Positions 15,317 to 22,932 of a stretch of DNA of 31,332 nucleotides are shown here, piece by piece. The notes under the pieces are model-generated. The model saw nothing but the letters and a program-made list of their open reading frames with translations, searched no databases and was not told the origin of the DNA. This DNA is from Spyradocola sp034113365. Its GTDB lineage: Bacteria; Bacillota; Clostridia; Christensenellales; UBA1750. The stretch's first letter is position 1, and every line of letters starts with the position of its first letter. Where the stretch lies: positions 1 to 31,332 of the forward strand of contig JAXEXP010000022.1 of assembly GCA_034113365.1 (NCBI GenBank), read 5' to 3'. The translations under genes were made by a program, and so were the position numbers.

Positions 15317-15988
15317 ATGTCGCTTGGCAGAATACTGCTGCTGGCTGTGTCGGTGCTGGTGCTCTTCGGGGTGGGTCAGCGCGTGCTCGACCGCATGCGT
15401 CTGAACGACCGGCAGGCGCTGCTCGTGATCGCGGCGATCCTGGTGGGAGGCTTTCTGCCCTCCATACCGCTGGGGAGCAGCGTCTCGGTCAACATCGGCG
15501 GCGCGCTGGTGCCGCTGGGGCTGTGCATCTACCTGTTCATCCGCGCGGGCACGGCAAAGGAGCGGTGGCGCGCGGTCATCGCGTCGGTGCTGACGGCGGC
15601 CGCCGTGCTGCTGATGGGCCGTCTGCTGCCCGACGAGCCCGAGACGATGCCCTTTGACGTCAACTATGCCTACGGCATCGTGGCGGGCATCATCGCCTAT
15701 CTGCTTGGGCGCAGCCGCATCTGCTCGTTCATCGCGGGTGTGATGGGCGTGCTGCTGGCCGACATCGCACAGGCGGTGATCAATGGCGTGCGCGGCGTGC
15801 CCGTGAACCTGAACCTGGGCGGCGCGGGCGGTCTGGACGCGGTGGTGCTGTCGGGCTTCATCGCAGTGCTGCTCAGTGCGCTGGTGGGCACGCTGATCGA
15901 GCGCGCGACGGGCAAGAGCGAGCGCCATGCGCGCATCGTGGACGGCAGGCAGGTATTTGCCGCGCGCGGAAAGGAGCGGAAGCCATGA
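15317..15988 (+). CDS. DUF1614 family integral membrane protein, 223 residues
   Basis: The start is ATG 15317, directly after GAAGGTGG and a T-rich stretch; an in-frame ATG at 15272 lies inside the hairpin and lacks a good site. The protein is almost wholly hydrophobic, with about six to seven membrane segments. The motif VSVNIGGALVPLGLCIYLF near residues 55-75 is the characteristic conserved region of DUF1614 proteins, whose biochemical role is unknown. The C-terminus is basic and probably cytoplasmic. The stop overlaps the spoIIP start by four bases (ATGA), so translation of the two is coupled. The association with spoIIP suggests action in sporulation, by context only. Confidence 0.8.
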   Translation: MSLGRILLLAVSVLVLFGVGQRVLDRMRLNDRQALLVIAAILVGGFLPSIPLGSSVSVNIGGALVPLGLCIYLFIRAGTAKERWRAVIASVLTAAAVLLMGRLLPDEPETMPFDVNYAYGIVAGIIAYLLGRSRICSFIAGVMGVLLADIAQAVINGVRGVPVNLNLGGAGGLDAVVLSGFIAVLLSALVGTLIERATGKSERHARIVDGRQVFAARGKERKP

Positions 15989-17151
15989 AAAAGCTGTGGA
16001 TCGCGCTGCTGATCGCGGCGCTGCTGGCGGCGTCGCCCGTTTCCTGCGCGCACGCCGAGACGGAGCAGGACATCTGGACGCTGGTGACGCAGGAGGGGCA
16101 GCGGCTGACGCAGATCGCCGCGCCGGTGGCGGTGGGCGACGAGTACATCGCGCAGGATAACCGCACGTACCGCGTGACGGCGGTGGATGAGAGCACGCAC
16201 AAGGCGACGGTGCAGGAGACGGGGCAGGAGGCGGCGGTGACGCAAGCGTTCTACCCGGCGGTGCGCGTGCTGGCTGCGGAAAAGCGCGTGGGGCTGTACT
16301 GCACGCACTCGGACGAATCCTACGAAAACGGGGACGGCGCGTCCTCACTGGAGACGGGCTGGGCGGGCATCCACGACGTGGCGGCGACGCTCAAGAGCTG
16401 GCTGGAGGACAAGGACGTGACGGTGGAGTTCAACACGGACTCCTTCCTGCCGCACGACGCGGGGGCCTACCGTCGCTCGCGCGCGGCGGCGATGGAGCTG
16501 GTCAAGAGCGGCCCTGCGGCTATCTTTGACATCCACCGGGACGGCATCCCGGACTCTACGGAGTATGAGACGGAGGTCGAGGGGCAGAAGATCACGATGG
16601 TGCGGCTGCTCGTGGGGCGCTCCAATCCGAATTCCGCGCAGAACAAGCAGTTCGCGGTGCAGCTCAAGTCCGTGGCGGACGCGGCGTATCCGGGGCTGAT
16701 CAAGGACATATTCATCGGCAAGGGAAACTACAATCAGGAGCTGACGCCCGACTCGGTGCTGCTGGAGTTCGGCACGCACACGTCGGATAAGGCGCAGGTG
16801 CTGGCGTCTACGCAGTACATGGCGGACGTGATCAACATGACGGTGTTCGGCGGGGCGCAGGGGTATTCGCGCAAGGCGGAGGGCGTCGCGCAGCCCGCGC
16901 CCAGCGGCGCAGTATCGCCCCCGCAGGGCGGTCAGGGCACGGTGACGCAGCAGAGCGCGCAGACCGAAGCGCCGAAAAAGAGCGGGAGCGGCATCTGGAT
17001 CGCGATCACCATCATCGTGGGGCTGGCGGTGGTCGCGGTGGTGGGCTTTGGCGCGCTGTCAAACGGCGGATTCTCCGGGATGGGCGAGCGCATGAAGCGC
17101 TTTTCCTCGGAGGTGACGGGCGGCCTGTTCGGCAAAAAGCCGAAGGAATAG
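15985..17151 (+). CDS. spoIIP: Stage II sporulation protein P (peptidoglycan hydrolase for engulfment)
   Basis: SpoIIP is an amidase/endopeptidase that, with SpoIID and SpoIIM, degrades septal peptidoglycan so that the mother cell can engulf the forespore. The 388-residue protein shows the family motifs: YCTHSDESY at 105-113 (His108, Glu111), AIFDIHRDG in the middle, and LLEFGTHTS later on. An N-terminal signal peptide with an Ala-His-Ala cleavage site at 22-24 is visible. A second membrane helix lies at about 337-355, after a Pro/Gln/Ser linker, and ends in a basic tail. Bacillus SpoIIP is anchored by an N-terminal helix, so a cleavable signal plus a C-terminal anchor would be a different topology. 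It is the last gene of its operon; a terminator follows. Confidence 0.88.
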   Translation: MKKLWIALLIAALLAASPVSCAHAETEQDIWTLVTQEGQRLTQIAAPVAVGDEYIAQDNRTYRVTAVDESTHKATVQETGQEAAVTQAFYPAVRVLAAEKRVGLYCTHSDESYENGDGASSLETGWAGIHDVAATLKSWLEDKDVTVEFNTDSFLPHDAGAYRRSRAAAMELVKSGPAAIFDIHRDGIPDSTEYETEVEGQKITMVRLLVGRSNPNSAQNKQFAVQLKSVADAAYPGLIKDIFIGKGNYNQELTPDSVLLEFGTHTSDKAQVLASTQYMADVINMTVFGGAQGYSRKAEGVAQPAPSGAVSPPQGGQGTVTQQSAQTEAPKKSGSGIWIAITIIVGLAVVAVVGFGALSNGGFSGMGERMKRFSSEVTGGLFGKKPKE

Positions 17152-17157
17152 GCGCGG

Positions 17158-17196
17158 CGGGACGGATGCGGCGGTGTGCGCGTCCGCCCCGTTTTT
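17158..17196 (+). terminator. Intrinsic terminator after spoIIP
   Basis: A 13-bp stem with one mismatch (17158-17170 with 17179-17191) is followed by TTTTT (17192-17196). It closes the operon that begins at 14701. Confidence 0.85.
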
Positions 17197-17218
17197 ATAG
17201 AAGTTAACGGGAGGAACG

Positions 17219-17247
17219 TTGACAAGCATCGGGATTTGGCGGATAAT
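17219..17247 (+). promoter_or_regulatory. SigA promoter of the DUF512-der-plsY operon
   Basis: A perfect TTGACA (17219-17224) is 17 bases from GATAAT (17242-17247). AGGAGG (17271-17276) precedes the first start at 17283. Confidence 0.78.
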
Positions 17248-17282
17248 AATTAGAACCGAATTTTGTCTGCAGGAGGACTGAA

Positions 17283-18581
17283 ATGGGACACAGGATCAAG
17301 AGCGTGCCGCCCGAGAGCCTGGGCGCGGAGCTCGGACTCGTTCCCGGCGACGAGCTGCTGCGCATCGGCGGCGAGGAGGTCGTGGACGTCATCGACTATC
17401 AGGCGCTGATCTCCTGCGAGGAGCTGACGCTGACCTACCGGCACGAGGGCGAGGAAATGGAGGTCTCCTGCGAGAAGGAGGAGTGGGAGGAGCTGGGCGT
17501 GGAGTTTGAGGACGACATGCTCGTCACCCGCGTGTGCAAAAACCACTGCGTGTTCTGCTTCATCGACCAGATGCCCAAGGGCTGCCGCAAGTCGCTCTAC
17601 GTCAAGGACGACGACTGGCGCATGAGCCTGATGATGGGCAACTTCGTGACGCTGACCAATGTGGACGACAAGGAACTGCAGCGCATCGTGCGGCGGCATG
17701 CTTCGCCGCTGTACATCTCCATCCACGCCACCGACGGCGAGGTGCGCAAAAAGATGATGCGCAACCCCAATGCGGACCGCATCATGGCGCAGCTCAAGAC
17801 CCTGCAGCGCGCGGGGATCCAGTTCCACGGGCAGATCGTGCTGTGCCCGGAGCTCAACGACGGCGCGGTGCTGGAAAAGACCATTGCCGACCTTGTGGCG
17901 ATGCACCCGGCGGCGCAGTCGCTGGCCATCGTGCCGGTGGGGCTGACGGGGCACCGGGAGGGGCTGTACCCGCTGCGGCCCTTTACCGCGGACGAGGCGG
18001 ACGAAGTGGTGCGCACGGTGCAGCGCTGGCAGAAGAAGTGCTACAAGGAGCTGGGCACGCGGTTTGTGTACGCCTCGGACGAATTCTACTGCATTGCGGG
18101 GCGCAAGCTGCCCAAGGAGGAGTCCTACGAGGACTTTGCGCAGATCGAGAACGGCGTGGGGCTGTTCGCGCAGCTGAGGGCAGAGTTTGACGATGCGATG
18201 CAGGGCGCGCAGGAAAGCCCGGATAAGAAGCATTTCGTGATGGCCACGGGCGTGTCGGCGGCGCCGCTGCTGCATGAGATGATCACGGCCTACCCGTTTG
18301 AGAACCTGAAGCTGGACATCATCCCCATCGAGAACAGGTTCTTCGGCGGTGCGGTGACGGTTGCGGGGCTGACCACGGGAAGCGATCTGGTGCGGGAGCT
18401 TGCTGGCGTGCAGTGCGACGCGGTGATCATTCCGGAGAACATGCTGCGCGCCGAGCAGGATCTCTTTTTGGACGATATGAGCTTAGAGCAGGTGCAGCAG
18501 GCGATCGGCGTGCCGGTGCGCGTCGTGGAGAACAACGGCGCAGCGCTGGCTGATGCGCTGCTGAACGGATTTGGAGGATAG
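17283..18581 (+). CDS. DUF512 family putative radical SAM protein with PDZ-like N-terminus
   Basis: The 432-residue protein begins with a PDZ-like segment (about residues 5-60, ESLGAELGLVPGDELLRIGGEEV), followed by a cysteine cluster C85-x3-C89-x2-C92 in VCKNHCVFCFID that would bind a 4Fe-4S cluster as in radical SAM enzymes. The stretch DDWRMSLMMGNFVTLTN follows, typical of the DUF512 family found across Firmicutes. The C-terminal part contains GVSAAPLLHEM and FFGGAVTVAGLTTGSD, the DUF512 domain itself. Its reaction is unknown. It is commonly encoded directly upstream of der, as here, with only three bases between the two genes, so a link to ribosome or tRNA metabolism is often suspected but not established. 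Confidence 0.9.
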   Translation: MGHRIKSVPPESLGAELGLVPGDELLRIGGEEVVDVIDYQALISCEELTLTYRHEGEEMEVSCEKEEWEELGVEFEDDMLVTRVCKNHCVFCFIDQMPKGCRKSLYVKDDDWRMSLMMGNFVTLTNVDDKELQRIVRRHASPLYISIHATDGEVRKKMMRNPNADRIMAQLKTLQRAGIQFHGQIVLCPELNDGAVLEKTIADLVAMHPAAQSLAIVPVGLTGHREGLYPLRPFTADEADEVVRTVQRWQKKCYKELGTRFVYASDEFYCIAGRKLPKEESYEDFAQIENGVGLFAQLRAEFDDAMQGAQESPDKKHFVMATGVSAAPLLHEMITAYPFENLKLDIIPIENRFFGGAVTVAGLTTGSDLVRELAGVQCDAVIIPENMLRAEQDLFLDDMSLEQVQQAIGVPVRVVENNGAALADALLNGFGG

Positions 18582-18584
18582 ACC

Positions 18585-19931
18585 ATGGCAGTCAAACCCA
18601 TCATTGCCGTCGTCGGGCGACCGAACGTGGGCAAATCAACCTTTTTCAACAAAATGGTGGGCGCGCGCGTGTCCATCGTGGAGGACACACCCGGCGTGAC
18701 GCGCGACCGCGTGTATGCCGACGCCTCGTGGCAGAACTACGACTTTACGCTGGTGGACACCGGCGGCATCGACCCGTACTCCGACGATCCGCTGCTCAAG
18801 CAGATGCGCAGGCAGGCCGAGATCGCCATCGAGACGGCGGACGTGATCCTGTTCTTTGTCGACGGCAGGGATGGGCTGACCGGGCCGGACTACGAGGTGG
18901 CGGATCTGCTGCGCCGCACCAAGCGCCCCGTGCTGCTGGTGGTCAACAAGATCGACACGCCCATGCGCGAGCTGGACAAGGCGGAATTCTACGCGCTGGG
19001 CATGGGTGAGCCGTACGCCATCTCCTCGGTGAACCTGCTGGGCATCGGCGACCTGCTGGAGGAGATGTGCCACTACCTTCCCGACCCGCTGGCGCCGGAG
19101 GAGAAGGAGGAGGAGGGCCCCGTCAAGATCGCGGTGGTGGGGCGGCCCAACGTGGGCAAGTCCTCGCTGGTCAACCGTATACTCAACGAGGAGCGCGTGA
19201 TGGTCTCCGATATTGCGGGAACCACGCGCGACGCCATCGACACGCGGTTTGTCGATGGCGAGGATGAGTTCATCATCATCGACACCGCGGGCATCCGCAA
19301 GAAGAGCAAGATCGAGGACGCGTCGCTGGAGCGGTACTCCGTCATCCGGTCGCTGACCGCAATCCGCCGCTGCGACGTGGCGCTGATGCTCATCGACGCC
19401 GCCGACGGCGTGACCGAGCAGGACGCGCGCATCGCGGGCTACATCCACGAGGAGGGCAAGGCCTGCATCATCGTGGTCAACAAGTGGGATTTGGTGGACA
19501 AGGAGACCGGGACGATGGAGAAATTCACCCGGCAGATCCGCAATGATCTCAAATTCCTGGACTACGCGCCCATCCTCTACATTTCGGCCAAGACCGGCCA
19601 GCGCGCCAACCGCGTGGTGGACGAGGTGCGCCGCGTGCACGCCAACGCCTCCAACCGCATCACCACGGGCGTGCTCAACGACGCGCTGCACGACGCGATG
19701 AGTGTCACGCCCCCGCCCGCGGAGAACGGCCGCCGCCTGCGCATCTACTATGCGACGCAGCAGTCGGCCAACCCGCCGACCTTCATCCTCTTTGTAAACG
19801 ACAAGGATCTGCTGCACTTTTCCTACGAGCGCTACCTGGAAAACCACTTCCGCAAGACCTTCGAGCTTGCGGGCACGCCCATCCGCATCTGGACGCGTGA
19901 AAAGAAAGACAAGGAGGAGCTGGGCAAATGA
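18585..19931 (+). CDS. der: Ribosome biogenesis GTPase Der (EngA)
   Basis: Der is an essential GTPase with two tandem G domains that acts in late 50S subunit assembly. It has 448 residues. The first G1 motif is GRPNVGKST at 11-19 and the second is GRPNVGKSS at about 185. Both G3 motifs (DTGG and DTAGI) and both G4 motifs (NKID and NKWD) are present. The C-terminal KH-like domain starts around residue 350 and ends in the basic stretch EKKDKEE. The ribosome binding site GGAGG lies in the end of the DUF512 gene. The stop overlaps the plsY start by four bases (ATGA). Identification is secure. Confidence 0.97.
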   Translation: MAVKPIIAVVGRPNVGKSTFFNKMVGARVSIVEDTPGVTRDRVYADASWQNYDFTLVDTGGIDPYSDDPLLKQMRRQAEIAIETADVILFFVDGRDGLTGPDYEVADLLRRTKRPVLLVVNKIDTPMRELDKAEFYALGMGEPYAISSVNLLGIGDLLEEMCHYLPDPLAPEEKEEEGPVKIAVVGRPNVGKSSLVNRILNEERVMVSDIAGTTRDAIDTRFVDGEDEFIIIDTAGIRKKSKIEDASLERYSVIRSLTAIRRCDVALMLIDAADGVTEQDARIAGYIHEEGKACIIVVNKWDLVDKETGTMEKFTRQIRNDLKFLDYAPILYISAKTGQRANRVVDEVRRVHANASNRITTGVLNDALHDAMSVTPPPAENGRRLRIYYATQQSANPPTFILFVNDKDLLHFSYERYLENHFRKTFELAGTPIRIWTREKKDKEELGK

Positions 19932-20539
19932 CGGCTGTGAAATGGATCATCGTGATCGTGGGCGCATACCTGCTGGGCTGCATCCAGACGGGCGTCATCA
20001 TCTCCCGCGCGCAGAACGTGGACATCCGCTCCAAGGGCTCCAAGTCCACTGGCACGACCAACATGTTCCGCGTGCTGGGCGCAAAGGCCTCCGCGCTGAC
20101 GTTCGTGGGCGACTGCCTCAAGGGCGTGCTGGCCTGCCTGCTGGGGCTGTGGCTGCTGGGCAACGCGGGCGCGTCGATGGCGGGCATCGCGGTGGTGGTG
20201 GGGCACATGCTGCCCGTATTCTCCAAGTTCAAGGGCGGCAAGGGCGTTGCCACGTCCATCGGCACCTCTTTGGTGCTCAACCCGATCCTGGGCCTGTCGC
20301 TGCTGGCGGGTGGGCTTGTGGGCATCGCGATCACGCGCGTGGTGTCGATCTTCTCGCTCGTGTGCCTGGTGCTGTTCGGCATCATCAACCCCTTCTTCTG
20401 CAACGGCGATGTGTTTGAGATCATCTATTCTGTGGTCATCGCGCTGCTGGTGGTGTGGGCGCACCGCAGCAACATCGTGCGCCTGTTCAACGGCACTGAG
20501 ATGAACAACCGTCTGGACTTTTCCCGCAAGAAAAAATAG
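19928..20539 (+). CDS. plsY: Glycerol-3-phosphate acyltransferase PlsY
   Basis: PlsY transfers an acyl group from acyl-phosphate to glycerol-3-phosphate, the first step of phospholipid synthesis, in the membrane. The 203-residue protein has about five hydrophobic segments and the three family motifs: GSKSTGTTNMFRVLG near residue 38, DCLKGVLA near 62, and VVVGHMLPVFSKFKGGKGVATSIG around 90-113. The first motif has GSKSTGTTN where GSGNxGATN is commoner. Start ATG 19928 overlaps the der stop. It ends the operon; no convincing terminator follows in 20540-20630. Confidence 0.95.
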   Translation: MTAVKWIIVIVGAYLLGCIQTGVIISRAQNVDIRSKGSKSTGTTNMFRVLGAKASALTFVGDCLKGVLACLLGLWLLGNAGASMAGIAVVVGHMLPVFSKFKGGKGVATSIGTSLVLNPILGLSLLAGGLVGIAITRVVSIFSLVCLVLFGIINPFFCNGDVFEIIYSVVIALLVVWAHRSNIVRLFNGTEMNNRLDFSRKKK

Positions 20540-20631
20540 CTCTGTTCCGACGGAAATGGAAACATTTTGCCTCAAAGCATAGTTTTGGTTGGCGTAAGAA
20601 AGGGTTTTGCGGCCCAAAGTTAACGCAATCC

Positions 20632-20660
20632 TTGCAATGCCGGATGAAATGCGGTATAAT
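20632..20660 (+). promoter_or_regulatory. SigA-type promoter of asp23-fakA
   Basis: TTGCAA (20632-20637) and TATAAT (20655-20660) are 17 bases apart. The gap from plsY (20540-20631) shows no other clear element apart from a weak TTCC-GAC-GGAA hairpin just after plsY. Confidence 0.75.
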
Positions 20661-20721
20661 AGAGTAAACTAATGATGCTGACGAACTGTGAGAAGGCAGA
20701 AACTGAACGGGAGGGACTACT

Positions 20722-21081
20722 ATGGCAGCGGAATGCAAGATCAAAAATGAATTGGGCACCATCAGCGTTGTGGAGGATGTGATCACCACAGTTGCGGGTT
20801 ATGCGGCCATTGAGTGCATCGGGATCGTGGCGATGGCCTCCAAGCGCGCCACCGACGGCCTGGTCGAACTGCTTGGCCGGGAGAACCTCAAGCGCGGCGT
20901 GCGCGCCGTTCTGAATGAGGACAGCGTGTCCATCAACCTGTATATCATCGTGGAATACGGCGTTTCCATTGCGGCGGTCGCAAAGAACGTCGTCGAGACC
21001 GTCAAGTATCGCGTGGAGAATCTGATCGGCGTTAAGGTCGATCAGGTCAACGTGACGGTCGAGGGGATCCGCGTAAACTAG
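20722..21081 (+). CDS. Asp23/Gls24 family envelope stress protein
   Basis: The 119-residue soluble protein matches the Asp23/Gls24 family (YloU-type): GTISVVEDVITTVAGYAAIECIGI at the start, SVSINLYIIVEYGVSIAAVAKNV in the middle, and a V-rich end containing VNVTVEGIRV. Family members associate with the membrane or envelope; in Bacillus yloU lies directly upstream of yloV (fakA), as here, and the pair is linked to fatty-acid or envelope metabolism. GGGAGGG lies upstream of the ATG. A stable hairpin with a poor T-run separates it from fakA. Confidence 0.92.
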   Translation: MAAECKIKNELGTISVVEDVITTVAGYAAIECIGIVAMASKRATDGLVELLGRENLKRGVRAVLNEDSVSINLYIIVEYGVSIAAVAKNVVETVKYRVENLIGVKVDQVNVTVEGIRVN

Positions 21082-21093
21082 AGCGCAGCAGCA

Positions 21094-21130
21094 GCCGCAT
21101 GCCCGGGCATGTCCGGACATGCGGCTTGTT
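21094..21130 (+). terminator. Hairpin between asp23 and fakA, possibly a weak terminator
   Basis: GCCGCATG (21094-21101) pairs with CATGCGGC (21118-21125), and four more base pairs form inside after one mismatch, leaving a six-base loop. Only TTGTT follows, so it may be a leaky terminator or a processing site that lowers fakA expression. No promoter is evident between it and fakA. Confidence 0.45.
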
Positions 21131-21177
21131 GGCATCGTGTGATAAATAGGCAGTAATTGCGTCTGGAGGTAAACCAA

Positions 21178-22854
21178 TTGACCTTTCTTACGAGTATCGA
21201 CGGCCATCTCCTAAAGGAGATGCTCATCGATGGCGCGGCCATGCTGGAAAAGAACAAGGCTGCGATCGATGCACTGAACGTGTTCCCCGTGCCCGACGGC
21301 GATACGGGCACCAATATGTCCCTGACCATCATGAGCGCCGTAAAGGAGCTTGCGGGCGTGGACAGCGAGGACGCCTCCGTGGTGGCTGCGGCCATCGCGC
21401 GCGGTGCGCTTAAGGGCGCGCGCGGCAACTCCGGCGTCATCCTCTCGCAGCTGTTCCGCGGCTTTGCCGAGGGCGTCAAGGACTGCCCCACCGTGGATGC
21501 AAAGACCTTTGCCCAGGGCATGAAGCTGGGCGTGGACAAGGCATATAAGGCCGTGATGAAGCCCAAGGAGGGCACGATTCTGACCGTTGCGCGCGCCATT
21601 GCGGAGAACTCCGCGGTGTGCGCCGAAAAGAGCGGCAACATCTACACCTTCATGGACGAGATCATCACCGTGGGCAACGAGACGCTCAAAAAGACGCCGG
21701 AGATGCTGCCCGTGCTCAAGCAGGCGGGCGTGGTGGACTCGGGCGGCGCGGGCCTGATGGCCATCTACCTGGGCTTTAAGATGGCGCTCAACGGCGAGGA
21801 GATCGAGAGCGTGACCGACCTTGCCAAAAAGATCACCGCGCTGGCGGGCCAGGAGGCGGCGCAGCTGCCCACGGGCACGGGCGCGGCGATGGACGAGGGC
21901 GAGATCGAGTTCGGCTACTGCACCGAGACCTTCATCACGCACCTGAAAGAGGGTGTGACGATGGACGATGTGGATCAGCTGCGCAGCAAGCTGATGGAGT
22001 TTGGCGACTGCGTGCTGGTGGTGGGCGATCTGGAGCTGGTCAAGGTGCACTGCCACTCCAACGACCCCGGACGCATCCTGCGCTACTGCATCAAGCTGGG
22101 CGAGCTGGACAACATCAAGGTGGAAAACATGCGCACCCAGCACCGCACCATCATCGAGGAAGCCAAGGCGGTGCAGGAGAAGCACACGATTGAAAAGGAA
22201 GTCGGGTTTGTTGCGGTGTGCGCGGGCGACGGCATCGCGGCGCTGTTCAAGGACCTGACAGTGGATGAGACCGTGATGGGCGGGCAGACCATGAACCCCT
22301 CCACGGACGACATCGCACAGGCCATCTACCGCTGCAAGGCGCAGACCACCTATGTGCTGCCCAACAACAAGAACATCATCATGGCGGCGCAGCAGGCGGC
22401 CGAGCTGATGGAGGACCGCACTGTCGTGGTCATTCCCACCAAGACCATCCCGCAGGGCGTTGCGGCGATGATCGCCTATGTGCCCGATGTGACGCTCGAC
22501 GAGAACCGCGAGCGCATGACCGAGGCGGCGGGCTCCGTGCGCACGGGCTCTGTCACCTACGCCATCCGCGACTCCGTGTTTGACGGGCAGGAGATCAAGG
22601 AAAACGACATTCTGGGCCTGAACGAGGGCACGGTGGCCTGCGTGGGTCAGGACGTTGCGGACACCACCATCGAGCTGATGCGCGCCATGGTGACCGAGGA
22701 CGACGAGCTGATCACGCTGTTCTACGGCGCAGACGTGTCCGAGGCGGACGCGGAGGCCCTGCGCGGACGCATCGAGGAAGCCTTCCCCGACTGCGATCTG
22801 GAGATGCTCTCGGGCGGTCAGCCGCTGTATTACTATCTGTTTTCCATCGAATAA
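21178..22854 (+). CDS. fakA: Fatty acid kinase FakA-like protein (YloV, DAK2 domain)
   Basis: FakA phosphorylates fatty acids bound to FakB (DegV-type) proteins, so exogenous fatty acids enter phospholipid synthesis together with PlsX/PlsY. TTG 21178 is the start, because GGAGG at 21165-21169 is eight bases upstream; an in-frame TTG at 21157 precedes the site. The protein has 558 residues. The N-terminal DhaL-like nucleotide domain has the Asp cluster PVPDGDTGTN at 37-46, followed by ARGNSGVILSQLFRGFA and VDSGGAGL. A middle domain and a C-terminal domain resembling the DegV-like half follow. plsY, in the adjacent operon, uses the downstream product of the same pathway. A terminator follows. 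Confidence 0.92.
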   Translation: MTFLTSIDGHLLKEMLIDGAAMLEKNKAAIDALNVFPVPDGDTGTNMSLTIMSAVKELAGVDSEDASVVAAAIARGALKGARGNSGVILSQLFRGFAEGVKDCPTVDAKTFAQGMKLGVDKAYKAVMKPKEGTILTVARAIAENSAVCAEKSGNIYTFMDEIITVGNETLKKTPEMLPVLKQAGVVDSGGAGLMAIYLGFKMALNGEEIESVTDLAKKITALAGQEAAQLPTGTGAAMDEGEIEFGYCTETFITHLKEGVTMDDVDQLRSKLMEFGDCVLVVGDLELVKVHCHSNDPGRILRYCIKLGELDNIKVENMRTQHRTIIEEAKAVQEKHTIEKEVGFVAVCAGDGIAALFKDLTVDETVMGGQTMNPSTDDIAQAIYRCKAQTTYVLPNNKNIIMAAQQAAELMEDRTVVVIPTKTIPQGVAAMIAYVPDVTLDENRERMTEAAGSVRTGSVTYAIRDSVFDGQEIKENDILGLNEGTVACVGQDVADTTIELMRAMVTEDDELITLFYGADVSEADAEALRGRIEEAFPDCDLEMLSGGQPLYYYLFSIE

Positions 22855-22873
22855 GCGTTATCCGGAATCATCG

Positions 22874-22907
22874 ACGGCTGTCCAAGCGGATTTGGGCAGC
22901 CGTTTTC
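22874..22907 (+). terminator. Intrinsic terminator after fakA
   Basis: A 12-bp stem (ACGGCTGTCCAA at 22874-22885 with TTGGGCAGCCGT at 22892-22903, one G-U pair) with a six-base loop is followed by TTTTCC. recG starts 26 bases later, so its transcription must come from read-through, or from a promoter not recognised here. Confidence 0.82.
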
Positions 22908-22932
22908 CGTTGAGAGAAAGAGGGGGAGCGCA

